The notes under the pieces were generated by a model, which ran no database searches, had not been told where the DNA came from, and saw nothing but the letters and a program-made list of their open reading frames with translations. Positions 36,864-45,414 of a stretch of 64,000 nucleotides of DNA are shown piece by piece (the stretch's first letter is position 1; the number at the start of each line of letters is the position of its first letter). The DNA lies in assembly GCF_004217115.1 (NCBI RefSeq), contig NZ_SHKN01000001.1:1181781-1245780 (forward strand), written 5' to 3'. The translations under genes were made by a program, and so were the position numbers. The stretch is from Ancylomarina subtilis. GTDB taxonomy: Bacteria; Bacteroidota; Bacteroidia; Bacteroidales; Marinifilaceae.

Positions 36864-38180
36864 TCATTTCTGAATATACACCCAAACAAAACCTCCCACG
36901 TAACTATTTTGTGTTTTAAAATCAGACAAGAAAGCCCATTTCTTTTCACTCTCCTGCAAATATTTCTGAAACCCCATAAGCATTTCATCAGGTAAATTAT
37001 TCCATGCCAACCCCTTTGCTTCAACCTCGGTTAAATCGGTATTGGCATTCATCAGCTTTACACATTCTTTATCCACAAAATCATAATAGGTTTTAAAAAA
37101 GGCTCTTCTCTCTTCTTTACTTCCTTTCGCAGCCGTTTCTTTTTGCTTTTTAAGCATCATTTCTTCGGATGATAACTCCCTAAAAATCTCTCTTTCTGTG
37201 TACACATCACCTACCAGAATATCTAACTTACCATCACCATTATAATCATGCACAAATAGCTTTGATCGATATCCGTGTGGCTGATTTTCTCCCACCAGGG
37301 CTTTTGAATGATTTCGTTTGTTCATAATTAATACTTCAGGTTTTGAATCAAATTTTGGTTCTTTAGCAGTTCCCGTATTCAGGCAAACAAACACATCGCC
37401 CGACTCGCTGCCACATACCAAATCGAAACGCCCGTCACCGTTCCAATCAACAGGAACAGTATGACTCGAAACTTTTTCATAACCTTCAGTATAAGGCATT
37501 ATATCGATGAATTCAGGAACTAAAAAAGCAGCTTGTTTTCGGGTTCCAACATTTCGCGACACGGCTACTCCTTTAAAGCGAACACCCCATACCAAATCTA
37601 GCAACCCGTCGCCATCCCAATCGAAAGGGGCTACGGTAGTTGTATGCCCGGGGTTTAAAGTATTTCCTAAAGTATCTCTGATAAATACAAAGGGTTCGAA
37701 GTTACCGTCTTCTTTACCTTTAAAAAAGTATGCCTGACCGGGAAACGATCCCGAAACCAAATCATCAATGCCATCGCCATTAATATCGGCCAAACCCGGC
37801 ACAAAGCCGACGCAACAATCGCATGGCACAAAAGCTCTGTCGTTACCGGCCTGTATTTCTCCATGGTAGGTATATTCGGGTTTGATGTTATCTCCATTAT
37901 TCAAATATATTTTACAAGCCCCTTTGGTCAGGCAATGTCCAGAACGAACTGTATCAGTTTCAAGCCGTTCACGTCCATAATAACCCAAAAGTAAATCAAG
38001 CTTTCCATCCTTGTTTATATCATACAAATAAGGGGCGGAGTGCCCCGACTCATGAACATTAATAAATTCAGCACCTGTTTTTAACCGAAATGGTTCCTGA
38101 AATGATCTATTTTCCACCTGTGCTCTCACTCCCTGAACGAACAACATAGATATTAAGAATGCATATATTGTAAATTTCAT
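36864..38180 (-). CDS. Secreted VCBS/FG-GAP repeat protein
   Basis: 438 residues with a signal peptide (ending near GVRAQ). At least five calcium-loop repeats of the D-x-[DN]-x-D-G-x-x-D-[IL]-hydrophobic type are visible: DINKDGKLDLLLG, DINGDGIDDLVSG, DWDGDGLLDLVWG, DWNGDGRFDLVCG and DYNGDGKLDILVG, enough for a beta-propeller. A CDCC motif and a SGHCLTKGACK stretch give several cysteines, which suits the redox neighbours. The C-terminal 90 residues are helical. Sits 7 bases from the DsbD-alpha-like gene and 76 from the TlpA gene, so co-transcribed. Binding or scaffold role is likely; ligand unknown. Confidence 0.85.
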   Translation of the reverse strand: MKFTIYAFLISMLFVQGVRAQVENRSFQEPFRLKTGAEFINVHESGHSAPYLYDINKDGKLDLLLGYYGRERLETDTVRSGHCLTKGACKIYLNNGDNIKPEYTYHGEIQAGNDRAFVPCDCCVGFVPGLADINGDGIDDLVSGSFPGQAYFFKGKEDGNFEPFVFIRDTLGNTLNPGHTTTVAPFDWDGDGLLDLVWGVRFKGVAVSRNVGTRKQAAFLVPEFIDIMPYTEGYEKVSSHTVPVDWNGDGRFDLVCGSESGDVFVCLNTGTAKEPKFDSKPEVLIMNKRNHSKALVGENQPHGYRSKLFVHDYNGDGKLDILVGDVYTEREIFRELSSEEMMLKKQKETAAKGSKEERRAFFKTYYDFVDKECVKLMNANTDLTEVEAKGLAWNNLPDEMLMGFQKYLQESEKKWAFLSDFKTQNSYVGGFVWVYIQK

Positions 38181-38187
38181 TGTCTTT

Positions 38188-38742
38188 TTATTTTTTTCTT
38201 AGTTTTAACTCCTTCTGAATCCCATCGTAGAAGCAATTCTTCTTATTTTCTCCTGTCACAATTTGAGTTTCTAAACTTGCTTCGCCCAGCATACATAGGT
38301 CGGAACTACACACTTGAAAAGAAGCATTAACACCTATTTTCGAAGGATTTATTTTTTTATTTGCACATAGCTTATACAAGACCATAAAATCGGAATCATA
38401 AATCATATTTGTCCCTCCTTTACTGCTTTCCACAACAACCGGACCTGGCCAGATCGTATCGTTAACCACTATGCCATCGGGCAATGATAGAATAATTGAA
38501 GTAGGTCTGTTCTTTCCCGTATTCATGGCTGTGTAGGTGTGCCAGTCTTCTTCCAGATCAAAGCAAACTGCTAAAACAAATTCGCCTCCTATTTCAATTT
38601 TATCATAATCGGTGAATATTCGAATATTTAATTGTTCCATACCATCAGATGACAGATCATAGAAGTTACGATCAAATGACTGACCTTTTATATGAACATG
38701 AACAAAAAATAGGATACCTAACAAGCAAATTAAATTCTTCAT
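38188..38742 (-). CDS. Secreted DsbD-alpha-like (disulfide corrector) domain protein
   Basis: 184 residues: signal peptide (ending near HIKGQ) plus one beta-rich domain resembling the N-terminal domain of DsbD: FVLAVCFDLEEDWHTYTAMNTG, IILSLPDGI and IWPGPVV, a cysteine in YKLCANKKI, and FQVCSSDLCMLGEAS. These parallel the W-x-x-Y and C-x-x-x-x-C features of the DsbD-alpha fold, including the paired cysteines. A free-standing alpha domain could carry electrons from a DsbD membrane domain to envelope thioredoxins. Immediately upstream of the VCBS gene (7-base gap). Confidence 0.7.
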   Translation of the reverse strand: MKNLICLLGILFFVHVHIKGQSFDRNFYDLSSDGMEQLNIRIFTDYDKIEIGGEFVLAVCFDLEEDWHTYTAMNTGKNRPTSIILSLPDGIVVNDTIWPGPVVVESSKGGTNMIYDSDFMVLYKLCANKKINPSKIGVNASFQVCSSDLCMLGEASLETQIVTGENKKNCFYDGIQKELKLRKK

Positions 38743-38778
38743 TTCTTAATCTTTTTTAGTAAATCAAACACTTGTTTT

Positions 38779-39891
38779 TTAGTTGCCTAAATATTTTTTC
38801 AAAGTATTAATCATCTCTTCTCCTCTTAACCCCCGAGCGACTATTTTCCCCTGAGAATCGAGCAAAATAATATGAGGAATCCCACTAAAAGCATAAGCAT
38901 TTTTAATTTGGTTCATCTCCTCTTGTGTAACCAATAATTGATTCCAATGACTCTCATCCTCTTCTATAGCGGCACGCCACGACTTTTCCTTACTATCAAA
39001 AGAAACACCAAGCACAGCCAATTGATTATCATCATATAAATCAATCGCTTTTTTAAAATAAGGCGTTTCCAAACGGCACCAATAACACCAGCTAGCCCAA
39101 AAATCAACCAAAACGTATTTCCCTTTGAAGTCACTTAATCTTTTGGTTATCCCTAACGTATCGGTTCCTGAAAAATCGGGCGCATTTTTCCCTACAACAC
39201 TCTTTTCAAATCTTGTTAAGGTTTGTTCAATTTTTTCAGCCCATAGTGACTCTAATGCTTTTGCTCCTAAACTTTTATAATTATGTCGAATTTCATCAAT
39301 TTTTTCCTGAGTATAGAAGTTTTTAAAATAGACGAACCGCTTATAAAACAGGTATAAACCAAAAGGAGAATTCTGATTCTTTTCAATCAATTGCTCGGTT
39401 TTACGATTAACCATTTGCCAATATTCTGCATTGAGCTGAGAAACCAATGAATCATTGGACTTTTGTTTTGCTTCATTAATCCTTTCGTCGCAAACCTGCA
39501 AACGTTCCGCTTCTTTTGATTGGCTCAGTTCCTTTTTATAGGTCTCAAGCATTTGATGCTCTGGTGATCCGGAAACATCCATGGCGATTTTTCCATTGGT
39601 AACAATTAAGGATGTTTTAATGAGAGCCGGAATCACAAAAAGGGGAACCTTATTTTTTGCTCTTCCGATATAACAGATTTGGCTTTTCAGATTTCTGGTA
39701 TTTATTTTAAACCGGTTATTATTAACCATAGCCGAATCTAGTGGTTCCCTACTACTTTCAGAATAAAGATAAATTTTTTCCCAGTTTTCACCAGAGATGC
39801 ATCCTTCGATACAAGGTCTTTTTACGTTACAGGAATAAATACAAATGAGAACAAATAGTGGCACTAATTGCCTAAAATACTTTCGTTGCAT
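38779..39891 (-). CDS. TlpA-type thioredoxin lipoprotein with a CYWC active site
   Basis: 370 residues from the ATG at 39891; five codons upstream of it begin with TTG and are rejected because MQRKYFRQLVPLF already gives a complete lipoprotein signal (lipobox ICIYSC, Cys21). N-terminal DUF4369-like part to about residue 120, a helical middle with KQKSNDSLVSQLNAE, and a thioredoxin domain from about 230: NAPDFSGTDTLGITKRLSDF and VDFWASWCYWCRLETPYF. The active site is CYWC in place of the usual CGPC, which should change redox potential or partner choice. First gene after the susD hairpin in the downstream locus. Confidence 0.9.
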   Translation of the reverse strand: MQRKYFRQLVPLFVLICIYSCNVKRPCIEGCISGENWEKIYLYSESSREPLDSAMVNNNRFKINTRNLKSQICYIGRAKNKVPLFVIPALIKTSLIVTNGKIAMDVSGSPEHQMLETYKKELSQSKEAERLQVCDERINEAKQKSNDSLVSQLNAEYWQMVNRKTEQLIEKNQNSPFGLYLFYKRFVYFKNFYTQEKIDEIRHNYKSLGAKALESLWAEKIEQTLTRFEKSVVGKNAPDFSGTDTLGITKRLSDFKGKYVLVDFWASWCYWCRLETPYFKKAIDLYDDNQLAVLGVSFDSKEKSWRAAIEEDESHWNQLLVTQEEMNQIKNAYAFSGIPHIILLDSQGKIVARGLRGEEMINTLKKYLGN

Positions 39892-40116
39892 AATTAATAA
39901 ATTCAATAGTTGTATATATGATCAATTACAAACAATAGTACAAGCCTGCATGATCGATTTGAAGAATACCACATCATTTTAAATTAACATCTCGTTATGG
40001 AAGACGGCCAGATGAATTTGTATTCTAAATGCCCTTTCTAAACAATAGTCTAATAGCCTAAAAAAAGCAGAACAATCCCATTTGCTGCCATATCATTAAT
40101 GATACAGTAGCATGAA

Positions 40117-40158
40117 TTCGGTAGAACTCCGTTTGTAAAAAAACCGAGAACTACCGAA
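40117..40158 (-). terminator. Large hairpin in the susD-tlpA gap
   Basis: TTCGGTAG (40117-40124) pairs with CTACCGAA (40151-40158), with a second stem CTCcGTTT/AAACcGAG nested inside. It begins 11 bases after the susD stop. No U tract follows on the minus strand, so it is more likely an mRNA-stabilising or partial-termination hairpin than a full stop. The other locus has a similar hairpin at 50339-50367 in the same place. Confidence 0.65.
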
Positions 40159-40168
40159 CTTTTTCTTT

Positions 40169-41671
40169 CTAGTAAGTGTTTTGCTTAATCACGCCTAAAC
40201 TTGATTCCACTTCGGTATTAGGAATTGGTCTGGCCCATTTTCTGTCCCCTTTTCTTAGTTCGTAGGTTACAAGTGGCTCTCCACTTAACACGGCAGAACT
40301 ATTATATGGGTAAAATTCTCTTGACAGATTTACATCATCATAGCTCACCTCATTGTTATTATAGCGTCTGTAATCGTACCAGGTAAATACAAAAGGTCTT
40401 TCGATTCTTCTTTCACGAATGATTAGTTTCACAGCTTCTTCCTGAGTATTTGCAACCAGTTCGGTATACATATCAGAATCAATTCTTTTTACACGTAGCT
40501 GCTCCACCACATTCATGGCATCCTGCCAACTGCCGGTTCTAGCCAAGGCTTCTGCTTTTATCAAAATCATTTCAGAAGTGGTTGGTCCGGAAGGTATATT
40601 ATACGTTCCCATAGCAACATATCCGGGATAACTAACTCCAGTTCGATCACGGGTATAGGAATAGTTTTCCACAAAATTATACTTGTATCTTAAGTCAGAT
40701 TGCTGATCATACAAATCCATTAACTCCTGACTTGGTACATACCATGCATAGCCGTGATAAGCCAACCTTGTGTAATAGAATTCCTTGTATGAAAGAACCT
40801 CCGATGTCGTAACATAATATGTATCAGGGTAATTTACCTCAAGCTGTTCGTTGTTCACAGTTACGGTTGATTCATAAAATGCCATTTCGCTATTGTAATC
40901 GAATAGCTCGGAATAGTCGCCCAAAGCTGCATTGGCGTATTGCAAGGCTTTCGTATAGTTATTCACACTTAAATAATAGCGTGCAGCAAATGCTTTAGCC
41001 GCCGATGAACTTCCCCGCCAGGGTCTGAAAGTTCCTGCCTTAATAATTGAATTTTCCAACTTTAGAGCTTCCTCAAGGCAATTTTCAATTTCAATGTAAG
41101 TCTCTTCGAGAGTGCTGCGTGCTATCGACTCCTCAAAAGAAACCGAATTTTTCAGAGATATTCCCAATTCATTCTTTGTTGATTCATCGTATGGCAAGCA
41201 AAAATTATTAACCAACATCCAGTAACTGTATGCCTTAATCAAGTAGGCTTCAGCTTTAAGTTCTGCCTTTTTCTCTTCCGATCCGCTTACAGCATCCAAA
41301 TAATGCAAAACCATATTGGCATAAAATATTTTAGTATACTCACTACTCCAAAGGGTTTCTTTTCCATCATAGGCTGTATATTCCACATCCCAGGTCGCAA
41401 CCTGTACCAGATCCATAGATCGGTAAGCACTTGCGTTGAAACCATTGTATAAATCAGCTGACACTTCCCAATCATCGGTGCACAAAACAGCGTTCCTGCT
41501 TTTATCTTGGTAGAAATAAGAGTAATTCCCAAGTAAAGCATCCAACTGTTCTATCGTCTCAAGTGGTAAATTAGTCGATTTTGAGGGTACTTCATCCAGA
41601 TAGGAATTACAACTTCCCAATAGGGTACCTATTATTAAGATTAAAATATATCTTTTCATTTTTTTCATCAT
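40169..41671 (-). CDS. susD-like: SusD/RagB-family nutrient-binding lipoprotein (downstream locus)
   Basis: 500 residues, lipobox LLGSC (Cys21). The SusD fold is recognised by the N-terminal LDEVPSKSTNLP and LDALLGNYSYFYQ, the TPR-like helices with LKAEAYLIKAYSYWMLVNNFC, and the C-terminal LIKAEALARTGSWQDAMNVVEQLR plus LIIRERRIERPF with FTWYDYRRYNN. It sits on the outside of the outer membrane and covers the SusC pore. It follows susC by 8 bases. The ligand is not evident; no glycoside hydrolase is nearby, so a non-glycan substrate is quite possible. Confidence 0.93.
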   Translation of the reverse strand: MMKKMKRYILILIIGTLLGSCNSYLDEVPSKSTNLPLETIEQLDALLGNYSYFYQDKSRNAVLCTDDWEVSADLYNGFNASAYRSMDLVQVATWDVEYTAYDGKETLWSSEYTKIFYANMVLHYLDAVSGSEEKKAELKAEAYLIKAYSYWMLVNNFCLPYDESTKNELGISLKNSVSFEESIARSTLEETYIEIENCLEEALKLENSIIKAGTFRPWRGSSSAAKAFAARYYLSVNNYTKALQYANAALGDYSELFDYNSEMAFYESTVTVNNEQLEVNYPDTYYVTTSEVLSYKEFYYTRLAYHGYAWYVPSQELMDLYDQQSDLRYKYNFVENYSYTRDRTGVSYPGYVAMGTYNIPSGPTTSEMILIKAEALARTGSWQDAMNVVEQLRVKRIDSDMYTELVANTQEEAVKLIIRERRIERPFVFTWYDYRRYNNNEVSYDDVNLSREFYPYNSSAVLSGEPLVTYELRKGDRKWARPIPNTEVESSLGVIKQNTY

Positions 41672-41679
41672 TTTATCAG

Positions 41680-44600
41680 TTAAAAGTCAACATTAATACC
41701 AAAAGTGAATTCAGGTTCAGGTTTATAAGAGCCCAAAGGGTATTCAGGATCTTCATTATACTTATTCGCATAGATAGAAAACACATTATTCACCTGCGAG
41801 TAAATTCTAACGCTTTCCAAGCCTGTTTTCTTTAAAAACTTCGAAGGAAGATTATAAGTTAAATTCACTTCCTGCATCCTCACATGATTAGCACTTTCTG
41901 TCAGATAAGAGAATGATCTCCAAAAACGATCCCAAAAATAGTAACGGCTTTCGGTATCATTTTGAGGCAGTGGCATCATTTTATCCGCATCGGCATTCAA
42001 CACCTCTGAGAATCTTGAATTAGGAACCAATGCATTGTAATTGTACGAAGTCCTTCTAAACACATGCCCAAATTTACCGGTCATAATACATGAAATATCG
42101 AAATCATGAATTTTAAAACCGAATGACAATCCCATTACCCATGGGGCCACGGTTGTTCCTTGGGAATAGGCATAATTCATCACATCATCGGCCGGCCAGG
42201 TTCCAAACCCATACAATGTACCATCTTTACCACTTATTTGTGGCTGCATATTTGGCTTTGCATCTGTTCCCATATTATGTAAACCAGCATAATGACTGCC
42301 AAAAATTGTATTTGCATTTTCACCTTCGACAAAAGCAGTAGTTTCACCTGCTCTCATTGGCAGCAAATCATTGTGATGAAACTTATCTCTATAGAGTTTT
42401 GTTACTTTATTATGGTTGTAAGACACATTAAAGTTGCCATAAAAATCCACCTTGTTTGCAATAGGTAACCTGGTTCCAACTTCAATCTCAATTCCTTTAT
42501 TGATCATGTCGGCCGCATTCATCTTTTGAGAAACAACACCATTAACCGCAGGAATAGAAACACTTGCTACAAGATCCTTTGCTGATTTATGGTACACATC
42601 CACCTTCCCAAACAACTTTCCTCTAAACAATGAATAATCAATACCCAAGTCCAGAGTACCGGTTTTTTCCCATCTTAAAGTTGGATTACCATAGCTTGAT
42701 ATACGGGCATAGGGTTCATTTGTATAAGTATTGTTGTTTGGATACATGCTTATTAAAGGCAGGAAAGAAGTCGAACGATCCACATTTCCGTTGTATCCAT
42801 AAGTCGCACGCAGAGCTAATCGATCTACCCACGACACATCCTTCATAAAATTCTCTTTCGAGATTTGCCAACCCCCACCTATCGACCAAAAAGGTGAATA
42901 TCGATAAGAGGGATCATCGGTAATTAAATTTGAAGCATCTGTTCGGGCACTTCCCGATAGGGTATATTTATCGTTATATGTATAGGCTGCATTAAAATAA
43001 GCTGACACATATTTATCGGTATTATACCCAAATTCATGAACCTTGTTTTTGTATATGGTTGTTTTGTATCCATACCAATTGTAAATGGCCAGGTTACTAT
43101 TTGTATAACTACCTAAACCGTTGGGTAAAGTCCCTACGGTTAGTTTATCATCATCATAACCGTAAACTCTTGGCTCAGTAAAAGTTTTAGTTACTCTTTT
43201 GTTGAGCTCCATACCCGCTATGGCATTGAAAGAATGTTTCCCAAAAGTCCGGTCAAAATTTAATTGATTTCTAAAGGTTAAACTTCCGATTTCACTCCTA
43301 TTCTGATCCAGATAATTACCATTTGGAATATTTGGGGTTAACTTATTATCTGCCCGATTCCACTGAGTGTAATAATTAATTTCCGATCTGACAGCATAAG
43401 TGCCCTCTCCCAAAATGTTTTTATTTGAGCTATTAAAGCTCTCATATTGAATTTGAGAATTAAATTTCAAGCCCTCAAAAGGCTTAAAAACCAAGGCTCC
43501 CTGAAATCTTGTTTGAATTTCCTTATTTGTATAATCTGTATTCTCCATTTCTGTAATGGGATTGTAAGACAAATCGGAGTAAGGAAAACTCTCTTTCGGC
43601 CAATATCGGTCAAAATTTGGCATATACATTCCTTTGTAAACAGGAAGTCGATTCCCCGATTCATCCAACAACATCTCATATGGAGCAATACTTTTGATAT
43701 CTGCCAAGGACGCATTATTGGAAGATTGTTTGTATCCATACATCCCACTAAAACTAAAATCCAGCCATTCAAAAATCTGGGCAGAATTTCGATAGTTAAT
43801 TAAAACCCTCTTATTTTCCTTCCCCTTTAAATAGGACTGATTGCCTTCATACATAATTGAAAGGCTATTATTAAACTTCTCAGATCCAGAGGAAATTTGC
43901 AAATTGTGCTGATGAATAAAAGGATTTTTCATCAAATGATCTTCTATCTGTTTTTGATTGTTCTGGGAGGCATACTTAGTAAGTCTGGCATCAAGTTCTT
44001 CATCCGACAAATAACCCAGATTATGCTCATTCAAAGCAACTCTACCTGGTGTTAAAGAAGACATAATTGACATTTCCTGATCTATCATTTTGTGAGAACC
44101 AGCGCCCCATTTACCAAAAGACATTTTCTCATAAGCAACAACATCTTCAGAAGAAGCTCTATCCAGCAGATAACTGAGATCAGGCTTAGAAGAAAATTTG
44201 ACAAAAGAATTAACAGATACTTTTAATTCGCCTTTTTTCAGGTTCTTCCCGCTTTTTGTTGTCACTACAATGACTCCATTCGCAGAACGGGCTCCCCAAA
44301 TTGAAGCCGCCGAAGCATCTTTTAGAACAGTTACACTTTCCACGTCATTGGGATTGATAGAAGAGAAATCGCCTTCAATGGCAAAACCATCTACCACAAT
44401 TAAAGGTTTCGAGTTTGCAAACAAACTACTTTTACCACGAATTTCAAAAGTTGGATTTCCTTCATCATCAAATGTCGCCTGAACCCCAGATACATTACCT
44501 ATCAACCGAGAGCCTATGTTGGTACTCGGTTTATCAATTTGATCTTTGGATACCAAATTAAAACTACCTGTTGCCCGCTCTTTAGAAATTGTCTGGTAAC

Positions 44601-45243
44601 CCGTTACCACAACTTCACCTATGATTGCCGCATCTTCCTCAAGCGTCACATTAATTACTTTTTGTCCCGTATAGGTCAATTCCTGCGATACCATCCCAAC
44701 AAAAGAGAACACCAAAACAGCATTATCACCTTCAATTTTGATACTGTACTTACCATCAATATCGGTAGCAACTCCAGAGGTGGTTCCTTTTACAACTACA
44801 GAAACACCAGGAAGGGTATTGCCATCGGCATCGGTAACGGTTCCTTTGACTTCTTTTTCCTCTTGTTTTACTTCTTTCTCAATTACAATGGGTTTCTTCG
44901 TAATCAAAACATAATCATCTACAATTTCGTACTGCAAAGAAGCCTGATTACAAATTTCTTCCAAAGCGTCTTCCAAACTCACATTTAAAAAATCAACATC
45001 AACCGTCAAGTCACTGTCAATCTCATCTTCACTATACATGAAAAATGTCCCCGTCTGAACTTTAAATTCCTTAAAGACGTCTCTCACAGACATCCTTCCC
45101 GACTCAATACTAACCTGCTGCCCCATCACCGATGCTGACAGTTGCATAGAACAGGCTAATATTAACAATACACTTATCTTCATAATACGTGCGATTTTAC
45201 TAATGGTAGGTGATAAACACCTCCACTTTCCTAATTTTTTCAT
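41680..45243 (-). CDS. susC-like: SusC/RagA-family TonB-dependent transporter with STN domain (downstream locus)
   Basis: 1187 residues. Long signal region with MKISVLLILACSMQLSASVMG, STN domain (about 45-110, e.g. VRDVFKEFKVQTGTFFMYS and LEDALEEICNQASL), a carboxypeptidase-regulatory-like beta-sandwich (about 130-210, KGTVTDADGNTLPGVSVVV), a plug with SLFANSKPLIVVDGF and ASIWGARSANGVIVVTT (about 265-330), then a ~22-strand barrel to the C-terminal EPEFTFGINVDF. The STN domain fits trans-envelope signalling to the FecR protein encoded next to it. A putative antisense RNA starts at its first codon. Confidence 0.95.
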   Translation of the reverse strand: MKKLGKWRCLSPTISKIARIMKISVLLILACSMQLSASVMGQQVSIESGRMSVRDVFKEFKVQTGTFFMYSEDEIDSDLTVDVDFLNVSLEDALEEICNQASLQYEIVDDYVLITKKPIVIEKEVKQEEKEVKGTVTDADGNTLPGVSVVVKGTTSGVATDIDGKYSIKIEGDNAVLVFSFVGMVSQELTYTGQKVINVTLEEDAAIIGEVVVTGYQTISKERATGSFNLVSKDQIDKPSTNIGSRLIGNVSGVQATFDDEGNPTFEIRGKSSLFANSKPLIVVDGFAIEGDFSSINPNDVESVTVLKDASAASIWGARSANGVIVVTTKSGKNLKKGELKVSVNSFVKFSSKPDLSYLLDRASSEDVVAYEKMSFGKWGAGSHKMIDQEMSIMSSLTPGRVALNEHNLGYLSDEELDARLTKYASQNNQKQIEDHLMKNPFIHQHNLQISSGSEKFNNSLSIMYEGNQSYLKGKENKRVLINYRNSAQIFEWLDFSFSGMYGYKQSSNNASLADIKSIAPYEMLLDESGNRLPVYKGMYMPNFDRYWPKESFPYSDLSYNPITEMENTDYTNKEIQTRFQGALVFKPFEGLKFNSQIQYESFNSSNKNILGEGTYAVRSEINYYTQWNRADNKLTPNIPNGNYLDQNRSEIGSLTFRNQLNFDRTFGKHSFNAIAGMELNKRVTKTFTEPRVYGYDDDKLTVGTLPNGLGSYTNSNLAIYNWYGYKTTIYKNKVHEFGYNTDKYVSAYFNAAYTYNDKYTLSGSARTDASNLITDDPSYRYSPFWSIGGGWQISKENFMKDVSWVDRLALRATYGYNGNVDRSTSFLPLISMYPNNNTYTNEPYARISSYGNPTLRWEKTGTLDLGIDYSLFRGKLFGKVDVYHKSAKDLVASVSIPAVNGVVSQKMNAADMINKGIEIEVGTRLPIANKVDFYGNFNVSYNHNKVTKLYRDKFHHNDLLPMRAGETTAFVEGENANTIFGSHYAGLHNMGTDAKPNMQPQISGKDGTLYGFGTWPADDVMNYAYSQGTTVAPWVMGLSFGFKIHDFDISCIMTGKFGHVFRRTSYNYNALVPNSRFSEVLNADADKMMPLPQNDTESRYYFWDRFWRSFSYLTESANHVRMQEVNLTYNLPSKFLKKTGLESVRIYSQVNNVFSIYANKYNEDPEYPLGSYKPEPEFTFGINVDF

Positions 45244-45250
45244 ACTTTTG
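45243..45250 (+). promoter_or_regulatory. Antisense promoter box at the susC start (downstream locus)
   Basis: TACTTTTG on the plus strand, a perfect TAnnTTTG -7 box, begins at the last base of the susC start codon. No good TTTG is seen at the -33 spacing. The same box position recurs at the other susC (55401-55408). Confidence 0.6.
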
Positions 45251-45256
45251 GGTTTA

Positions 45257-45336
45257 GGTTACTTAATGCCATTGCTTCAACAATGGTTTTTAATTATCAC
45301 TAGCGGGAAATACGGCAAATATTTCCCGTTTTTTTT
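45257..45336 (+). ncRNA. Putative antisense RNA of the susC leader (downstream locus)
   Basis: Predicted RNA of about 80 nt from the box at 45243-45250. It has a 6-bp hairpin CCATTG/CAATGG (45269-45286) followed by T's, then a 9-bp hairpin CGGGAAATA/TATTTCCCG (45304-45328) with eight T's, a textbook terminator. It is opposite to the susC leader between fecR and susC. The upstream-locus copy at 55414-55493 has the same layout with unrelated sequence. Similar cis-antisense RNAs (DonS-type) are known in Bacteroides polysaccharide loci, where they repress susC. Confidence 0.7.
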
Positions 45337-45414
45337 GTCTGCAGTTCAACTCCAGTCGATATCCGACTTCCTTTTATATGTTCTACGCATAAGTAAGCCC
45401 AGAACGACTTTAAG

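Noticed and set aside
40117-40158. Plus-strand terminator with a T tract at 40159-40168
   Set aside because: The T's follow on the plus strand, but no plus-strand gene is nearby; recorded as an intercistronic hairpin instead.
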